A DNA stretch of 28,244 bases from NCBI GenBank assembly GCA_050730675.1, contig JBOHNM010000036.1:1-28244 (forward strand). Reading direction: 5' to 3'. The position numbers were made by a program, and so were the translations under genes. Below the pieces are notes generated by a model that was not told the origin of the DNA, searched no databases, and saw only the letters and a list, made by a program, of their open reading frames with translations. Positions within the stretch are counted from its first letter, which is position 1. Each line of letters starts with the position of its first letter. Shown here in pieces: positions 23,363 to 28,244 of this stretch. Origin of the DNA: JBOHNM01 sp050730675 (GTDB lineage Bacteria > Planctomycetota > Phycisphaerae > Phycisphaerales > UBA1924).

Positions 23363-24790
23363 TCAGAACTGGAAGTAGATGAAACTCTGGCCGGCGAAGT
23401 TGCCGAGGACAAGGATGGCGACGATCAGAAAGGCGGCGCCGATGACACGGAGCCAGGTGTGGCGGCGGAGGAGGGGGGTGATCGGGTAGCGGAGTGCGAC
23501 GAGTTCACAGGTGATCAGCACACCGGCGAGGCCGACGGCTCGGGCGGTTTCCTGCAGGCCGCGGATCGACAGCGGGTTCCACGTGCCGGCGGTGGCGATG
23601 CGCTTGAGGATGGTGAGGGCGGTGGCGAAGTCGGGCGAGCGGAAGAAGACCCAGGCGAGGCAGGTGAGGTGGAAGACGAGCAGGACGAGGAAAACGCGGA
23701 CCACGGGTTTGGGGATGCGGAGCGATTCGGTGAGGCGGATGAAGGGCGGGCCGAGGAGCCGCTGGAGGACGAGGTAGAGGCCGTGCAGGAGGCCCCAGGC
23801 GACGAAGGTCCAGTTGGCGCCGTGCCAGAGGCCGCCGAGGAACATGGTGATGAGGAGGTTGCGGAAGGTGAAGAGCGGGCCGCGGCGGTTGCCGCCGAGG
23901 GGGATGTAGAGGTAGTCGCGGAGCCAGCGGGAGAGGGTGATGTGCCAGCGGGTCCAGAATTCGCTGAAGGAGGCGGAGAAGTAGGGCTTGTCGAAGTTCT
24001 TGGGAAGCTCGAAACCCATGATGCGGGCGATGCCGATGGCGATGTCGGAGTAGCCGGAGAAGTCGCAGTAGATCTGCATGGCGTAGAAATAGACGCCGAC
24101 GAGCAGGTTGATGGACGAGTGGAGGTCGGGCTCGGCGAAGATGTTGTTGACGGCGGGGGCGCAGGAATCGGCGACGACGACCTTCTTGAAGAAACCGAGG
24201 AGGACGAGCTGCATGCCGGATTGCATCGCTTCCCAGCTTGGTCGCTGGTCGCGGCGGAGTTGGGGGAGGAGTTCGGAGCCGCGGACGATGGGGCCGGCGA
24301 CGAGTTGCGGAAAGAAGGCGACGAACGTGAGAACGCGGACCGGGTCGGGATCGGCCTTGAACTCACGCCGGTACACATCGATGGTGTACGACATGGCGTG
24401 GAAGGTGTAGAACGAGATGCCGATCGGCAGGACGATGCCGAGGGTGTGGATCGGAAGATTGACGCCGAGGCGTTCGCCCAAGGCGTGTGCGGAGGCGATG
24501 AAGAAATCGAAGTACTTGAAGAAGCCGAGGATGGTGAGGTTGAGGGCGCAGGTGATGGTGATGAGGAGGCGACGGCGCGAGGCATCCTGTGTGGCCTCCA
24601 TGCGGAGGGCCGCGAAGTAGTTGATGAAGACGCTGGCGATGAGGAGGAAGAGGTAGCGCCAGTCCCACCATCCGTAGAAGAAGAGGGAGGCGGCGAGCAT
24701 GACCCAGAGGCGGAGGCGGCCGCGCGTGGAGAAGTACGCCGCGAGGAAGACGGGGAAGAAGATCAGGAATGCGATCGAATTGAAGATCAT
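23363..24790 (-). CDS. MBOAT-family membrane O-acyltransferase (AlgI-like)
   Basis: A 475-residue polytopic membrane protein of the AlgI/DltB class, which moves acyl groups across the inner membrane to a cell-surface polymer. The N-terminus MIFNSIAFLIFFPVFLAAYF is typical. Family motifs are GFFKYFDFF, LPIGISFYTFHAMSY, PQLVAGPI, the amphipathic RWHITLSRWLRDYLYIPLGG, and GGLWHGANWTFVAWGLLHG with the invariant active-site His. Ten or more membrane helices are expected. No clear ribosome binding site precedes the ATG. The SGNH partner follows immediately. The polymer is unknown, as no glycan synthase is in the window. Confidence 0.94.
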   Translation of the reverse strand: MIFNSIAFLIFFPVFLAAYFSTRGRLRLWVMLAASLFFYGWWDWRYLFLLIASVFINYFAALRMEATQDASRRRLLITITCALNLTILGFFKYFDFFIASAHALGERLGVNLPIHTLGIVLPIGISFYTFHAMSYTIDVYRREFKADPDPVRVLTFVAFFPQLVAGPIVRGSELLPQLRRDQRPSWEAMQSGMQLVLLGFFKKVVVADSCAPAVNNIFAEPDLHSSINLLVGVYFYAMQIYCDFSGYSDIAIGIARIMGFELPKNFDKPYFSASFSEFWTRWHITLSRWLRDYLYIPLGGNRRGPLFTFRNLLITMFLGGLWHGANWTFVAWGLLHGLYLVLQRLLGPPFIRLTESLRIPKPVVRVFLVLLVFHLTCLAWVFFRSPDFATALTILKRIATAGTWNPLSIRGLQETARAVGLAGVLITCELVALRYPITPLLRRHTWLRVIGAAFLIVAILVLGNFAGQSFIYFQF

Positions 24791-25516
24791 GCGCGGGACG
24801 GACCGGGAACGACGGCGCCGGGAGACGCGGCCGGTGCGTAGATCGGCTGGCGGGGTGGTGCGTCACGAGCGTGTGGCGGAGGGGGCTTGCACGAAAGCGC
24901 GAAGCGACGAAGGGAGGCGGGGACCAGAGAGAGGGGAGATCGGAGCACGGAGATCCACTGAGAGCTCCGGAGGAAGTCCGTTGAGGGCGAGGCCTTGGGG
25001 TGATTCTGCGGGCAGTGGTGAGGATGGGATGAAGGGTGAATGAAGGGCGGGTTTGGTTCAGACTGGGGCAAGGATCTGGTTTAGAGGCAGGCGAGATCGC
25101 CGCACCCGTTGCACGACGGGGACGGCGGCCGGGCGAGAGGAGGGCTTGGACTCGATCAAGGATTTTGGCGGTGGAGGCGAGTGATCCGGAATCGAGCAGT
25201 TCAAGCACCGCGCAGGCTGAGAGGCGGCGTCGGCGGGCGGAGAGGGTGCGGTTCTCGGCGATGGCGAGGAGGGCCTCGATCGTGGAATCGAGCTTGGCAG
25301 GGCGGGTTTGAGCATGGATGGCCAGCACCCGAGGAGTATGATGTACGGATGGTGATCTGTCAAACAAAAACCGGTGCGTACGATCGGATTGTGGATGGAT
25401 TGGGGAAAATCAAGGTTTGCCGTAATGGGGCGGGGGGTGGGTTGCGATGTGGGTGTTGGCCCGAGCGCACGGTCGGGGGCGGTGTGCCACAATTGGTGGG
25501 GTGATTGCGGGTGCCT
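24791..25516. other. intergenic stretch with a coding-like minus-strand segment
   Basis: A 726-nt gap between the MBOAT gene and the pseudopilin. Most is G-rich on the plus strand with no clear gene. On the minus strand, from GTG 25328 to about 25110, a frame has coding-type third positions and helix-like protein (KLDSTIEALLAIAENRTLS, RRRRLSACAVLELLDS, STAKILDRVQALLSP). The frame then runs without a stop through low-complexity sequence into the MBOAT gene, so an intact gene is unlikely. It may be a 5' fragment of a small helical protein. The right end must hold the pseudopilin promoter. Confidence 0.4.
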
Positions 25517-26302
25517 ATGGACAAGGACTTGGTCCAAAACGGCGGGCGGAGGGGCAGGGCGTTCACACTTGTGGAACTGCTGGTGGTGATCGCCATCGTG
25601 GCGCTATTGATCTCGATCCTGCTGCCGGCGATGGCCAAGGCGCGGGAGGCGGCGCGGTCGACGGTGTGCCTGAGCAACGTGCGCCAGATCGGCGAGGCGA
25701 TGTTCATGTACTCGACGGCGAACAAGGGATGGATTCCGCGCGAGGGGACGATGGGGCTTTCCCCGGCAACGCTGCGCGAGCGGCTGCCGTGGCCGGTGGC
25801 GCTGCGGCCGTACCTGGACACGCGGCTGGGGACGAACGTCGATCCGAACGACCAGTTTGCCAATGCACCGTACTACCGGTGCCCCGGGCGACGGGACAAG
25901 CAGCCGATCCACTACATGGACAACGGGTTCCTGTTCATCGCGCGGGGTGTGGTGCATCCACAGGCGGCGGGTGGGGCGGTGCAGTACCGGCGCGGGCCGA
26001 CGCAGGTGGACCGCCACCCCTGGCCGGCATCGACGCTGTACCTGAGCGAAACGAACGAGGACCCGGCGAGCGTGCTGCTGAACCAGTGGCTGGCGCAGGG
26101 GAATACCGATCTTTCGCTCGGGCAGTTCTACGACATCTGGCAGCTGGGGCATATCACCGACGGCTCGGGGATCGAGCGGATCACCTCCACGCGGCACGGG
26201 AACGGGTCGAGCGTGCTGTTCCTTGACGGCCACGCGAGCCACGAGCGGCGAGAGTTTCTGATCAAGGCGATCAACTGGGATGATGGGATCTGGAAACCTT
26301 AG
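25517..26302 (+). CDS. prepilin-type pseudopilin with H-X9-DG motif
   Basis: A 262-residue type II secretion/type IV pilus-like pseudopilin of the kind greatly expanded in Planctomycetota (DUF1559-like). A short basic leader (MDKDLVQNGGRRGR) is followed by the prepilin peptidase site and helix FTLVELLVVIAIVALL with Glu5 of the mature protein, then KAREAARSTVCLSNVRQIG. The C-terminus carries RHGNGSSVLFLDG, the H-X9-DG motif. The mature N-terminal helix anchors it in the inner membrane or a pseudopilus; the globular domain faces out. ATG 25517 gives a leader of normal length; TTG 25505 and GTG 25511 are in frame. It stands alone, with no secretion machinery genes nearby. Confidence 0.93.
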   Translation: MDKDLVQNGGRRGRAFTLVELLVVIAIVALLISILLPAMAKAREAARSTVCLSNVRQIGEAMFMYSTANKGWIPREGTMGLSPATLRERLPWPVALRPYLDTRLGTNVDPNDQFANAPYYRCPGRRDKQPIHYMDNGFLFIARGVVHPQAAGGAVQYRRGPTQVDRHPWPASTLYLSETNEDPASVLLNQWLAQGNTDLSLGQFYDIWQLGHITDGSGIERITSTRHGNGSSVLFLDGHASHERREFLIKAINWDDGIWKP

Positions 26303-26334
26303 CGCCGACCGGAGCGAACGCCGGAAGGCAGTTT

Positions 26335-26425
26335 CACCGCGGAGTTCATAGGGTTGCACAGAGTTCTACAGTGTCGAGCCAAGAGAGCGTGGTACACGGA
26401 GGACACAGAGAAAGACGAAGAGGGG
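26335..26425. repeat. CACGGAGGACACAGAG-type dispersed repeat
   Basis: Short purine-rich units recur at roughly ten-base spacing: CACCGCGGAG (26335), GTTGCACAGAG (26353), and CACGGAGGACACAGAG followed by AAAGACGAAG (26395 onward). I recall this kind of sequence as a common intergenic repeat in planctomycete and some other environmental genomes. It falls between a plus-strand and a minus-strand gene end, where such repeats are usually found. It codes for nothing. Confidence 0.5.
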
Positions 26426-26522
26426 GAGTTGGGGATGGGGGCGTTGGGATGGTGATGCGGTCGTACGGTGAATGTCATCGTGCATGGATTTGTGTACGAG
26501 GAAATCGTCGGCGGGGTGGTGG

Positions 26523-27935
26523 TCAGTCGTTCTGCGGAGCGGGCGGGATGGGCGGGGTGGGGTTGGGGGTGTAGAACTGGCCTTTTTCCGGGGGCTGGTC
26601 GTAGAGTTCGGGGTGCTGGTACTTGCCTTTGTCGGCGGGGTCCTTGTTGACGACGACGGGCGCGCCGTAGCGGCGGACCCAGGCATCGTCGCGTGTGGCT
26701 TCGACGCGCCAGGAGACCTGGGTGTTGGGCTTGCTGGTCTTGACGGCGAAGCGGTTGGCGTTGATCTTCCGCCAGACCTTCGCCTGGATGAACTCGTCGG
26801 ATTCGTCCACAACGGTGAGCTGGTAGCGGTAATCGCGGTTGATTGAAGCGAAGTAGTCGGGGAGGATGACCCAGGCGATGCTGTCGTCGCCGGTGGTGAT
26901 GTTGCCGCTGTAGTGGTTGAGGGGCTCGGGGCCTTCGGCCGAGTAATGGAAGAGGTACTTGCTTTCCGGGTCGGCGGGGTGGTCAATGCGGAAGGGCTTC
27001 AGGCCTGTTGCGCCCACGCGTCCGAGGGCGTAGACGCCGAAGCCGGTGCTGGCGCATTCGCCGAGGACGCCGTAGCCGGTGGCGCCAGCGCCCTGGCAGG
27101 TGCCGTAGACGCCGCGGCCGGTGGGGCTGGCGCAGAGGCCGCGCGTGCCGGTGATGGCGCCCGAGGGGTTGAAAGCGTACCCGTAGAGGCCTGTGCCTCC
27201 GGCAGAAACGCCGTAGACGCCAAAGCCGTCGATGTTGTCGGTGCGACCGCTGACGCCGTAGTGCGAACCTGAGGTGGCGGCGTTGTAGCCATAGACGCCG
27301 ATACCGGTGTCGCTGCCGCACTGGCCGTAGACGCCGTAGCAGATGCCGGTAGTGGAGCTGACGCTGCCGAGCACGCCGGTGCCGGTGGAGCTGTCGGCGG
27401 CGCCGACGATGCCGCGGGTGGCGCCGGTGAGGGAAGTTGCCCCGCCGAAGAAGGCGGCGGTGTTGGGGGTGGAGGTGGTGGTGAAGACCTGGAAAGCGTT
27501 GGGCGTGGAGATGGTTTCGACGTAGGGATGCGTGAGCTTGTTGGCGCGGTGGGCGTAGATGCAGCTGGTGATGCGCTGGCGCGGCATCATGATGGTGTAG
27601 GTTCCGGTCGCGCAGTTGCCGGGCGCGCCGGCCGGACGGAAACGAAGTTCGAGGAAGCGGGCCTCACCGTTGAACGGCGTCGATCCAAAATCGAGATTCT
27701 CGACGATGAAGCCGTTGTTGACCACACGGTTGTCAACGCAGAGGGAGCCGAGCTGCGTGCCCCCCGATTCGCCGGCGTATAGGCCGAATTGCAGGTCGTA
27801 GTCGCCGTTGGCAGGCGCACCGTTGTCGGAGAAGAGACCCTGGTAGGTGAAGACGGTGGCGACCGGGTTTTGGGCTCGTGCGGTGTGAGCGAGGATGAAC
27901 GTGGCGCAGATTACGGCGATACGGAGGGCGGTCAT
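26523..27935 (-). CDS. secreted GVYG-repeat surface protein
   Basis: A 470-residue exported protein. A signal peptide (1-21) ends in ARA before QNPVAT. Residues about 25-130 form a beta domain (FTYQGLFSDNGAPANGDYDLQFGLY). From about 165 to 325 there are imperfect repeats built on GVYG/GLYG/GVLG (GICYGVYGQC, GIGVYGYN, HYGVSGR, GFGVYGVS, GTGLYGYA, GRGVYGTC, GYGVLGEC, GFGVYALG), like the stacked turns of fibre or beta-helix proteins, with a cysteine in several repeats. The C-terminal domain (about 330-470: DPESKYLFHYSAEGPE, WVILPDYFASINRDYRYQL, NTQVSWRVEATR, YQHPELY) is a conserved module found after such repeats in many bacterial surface proteins. AAGGAG lies 8 nt before the ATG. Adhesion or a structural role is inferred. 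Confidence 0.85.
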   Translation of the reverse strand: MTALRIAVICATFILAHTARAQNPVATVFTYQGLFSDNGAPANGDYDLQFGLYAGESGGTQLGSLCVDNRVVNNGFIVENLDFGSTPFNGEARFLELRFRPAGAPGNCATGTYTIMMPRQRITSCIYAHRANKLTHPYVETISTPNAFQVFTTTSTPNTAAFFGGATSLTGATRGIVGAADSSTGTGVLGSVSSTTGICYGVYGQCGSDTGIGVYGYNAATSGSHYGVSGRTDNIDGFGVYGVSAGGTGLYGYAFNPSGAITGTRGLCASPTGRGVYGTCQGAGATGYGVLGECASTGFGVYALGRVGATGLKPFRIDHPADPESKYLFHYSAEGPEPLNHYSGNITTGDDSIAWVILPDYFASINRDYRYQLTVVDESDEFIQAKVWRKINANRFAVKTSKPNTQVSWRVEATRDDAWVRRYGAPVVVNKDPADKGKYQHPELYDQPPEKGQFYTPNPTPPIPPAPQND

Positions 27936-28159
27936 CGTGGTGTCTCCTTGGCGGGTCCGTCCGATGCTGCGGGCGGATAGGAGGAAGCTACCACCAATTG
28001 GGTGAAAGCGGGCAAAATCCTGATGACACTCGGCGCAGCGACGCCGTAAGTGCCTGTTGCAGTGGAGCTTATCGTTTGCCGTGGCGACTGTCGCCGACGC
28101 GGCATCGGCGAGAAGTTTGTGGCCAGCGGAGGCCCGTATCGCCCGAGCGCGGTGTCAGG
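27936..28159. promoter_or_regulatory. upstream region of the GVYG-repeat gene
   Basis: Contains the ribosome binding site AAGGAG and, at 27991-28000 on the minus strand, CAATTGGTGG, a 10-mer also present just upstream of the pseudopilin (25490-25499). No gene is seen here. Confidence 0.35.
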
Positions 28160-28244
28160 TCAAGAGCGCAGGGACGGCAGGAGGCGAGCGAGGCCGCCGG
28201 CGCTGAGGCTGCTGGCCTGGTTCTGCACCTGGGGGGCGACGCTC
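28160..28244 (-). CDS. C-terminal end of an unidentified gene (partial)
   Basis: From the right edge a minus-strand frame reads SVAPQVQNQ, ASSLSAGGLARLLPSLRS and stops at TGA (28160-28162). Third positions are mostly G or C, as in the other genes, and the next gene lies in the same direction 224 nt on. Only 27 codons are visible, so neither family nor function can be given. Confidence 0.4.
   Translation of the reverse strand, partial: SVAPQVQNQASSLSAGGLARLLPSLRS

Noticed and set aside
23255..24841. Glu/Asp/Gly-rich plus-strand frame over the MBOAT gene
   Set aside because: Antisense shadow with extreme composition and no recognisable domain.

Overview
The window looks like chromosomal DNA from a high-GC planctomycete, most likely class Phycisphaerae. 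Three things point there: a pseudopilin with an FTLVELLVVIAIVALL N-terminus and an H-X9-DG C-terminal motif, a paired-EF-hand (GC-type dockerin-like) C-terminus ending in CP, and a large secreted GVYG-repeat protein. The lineage is inferred from gene style, not from a marker gene.

Left region (1-4603): an accessory segment abutting the 3' end of a tRNA-Gly(CCC) gene. It holds a 5'-truncated HerA/FtsK-like ATPase fused to a PD-(D/E)XK-like nuclease domain, an overlapping unknown gene, a membrane-anchored coiled-coil protein, and a frameshifted remnant of a Cas4 (Cas4-Cas1 type) gene with no CRISPR array in view. This is the part of the window most likely to hold an undescribed system.

Central metabolism (4929-8661, minus): a two-gene operon for phosphoketolase and acetate kinase, which turns sugar phosphates into acetyl phosphate, acetate and ATP. 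Divergent from it is a signalling block (8861-14958, plus): a WspR-like receiver fused to HD-GYP, a large hybrid histidine kinase, a stand-alone Hpt protein and a receiver-PP2C phosphatase. The last three genes overlap and form one phosphorelay operon.

Efflux (14929-20065, minus): a tetR - membrane fusion lipoprotein - RND pump operon. A perfect 16-bp palindrome lies inside the predicted tetR promoter. Next come a broken dockerin-type secreted protein gene (20128-about 20910) and a divergent TCR/Tet-type MFS exporter (21047-22354).

Cell surface (22351-28244): an MBOAT O-acyltransferase with its SGNH partner (polysaccharide O-acetylation), a pseudopilin, a CACGGAGGACACAGAG-type dispersed repeat, a secreted GVYG-repeat protein, and the tail of another minus-strand gene at the right edge. 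The plus strand is C-rich over roughly the first 18-20 kb and G-rich after about 21 kb, regardless of gene direction.
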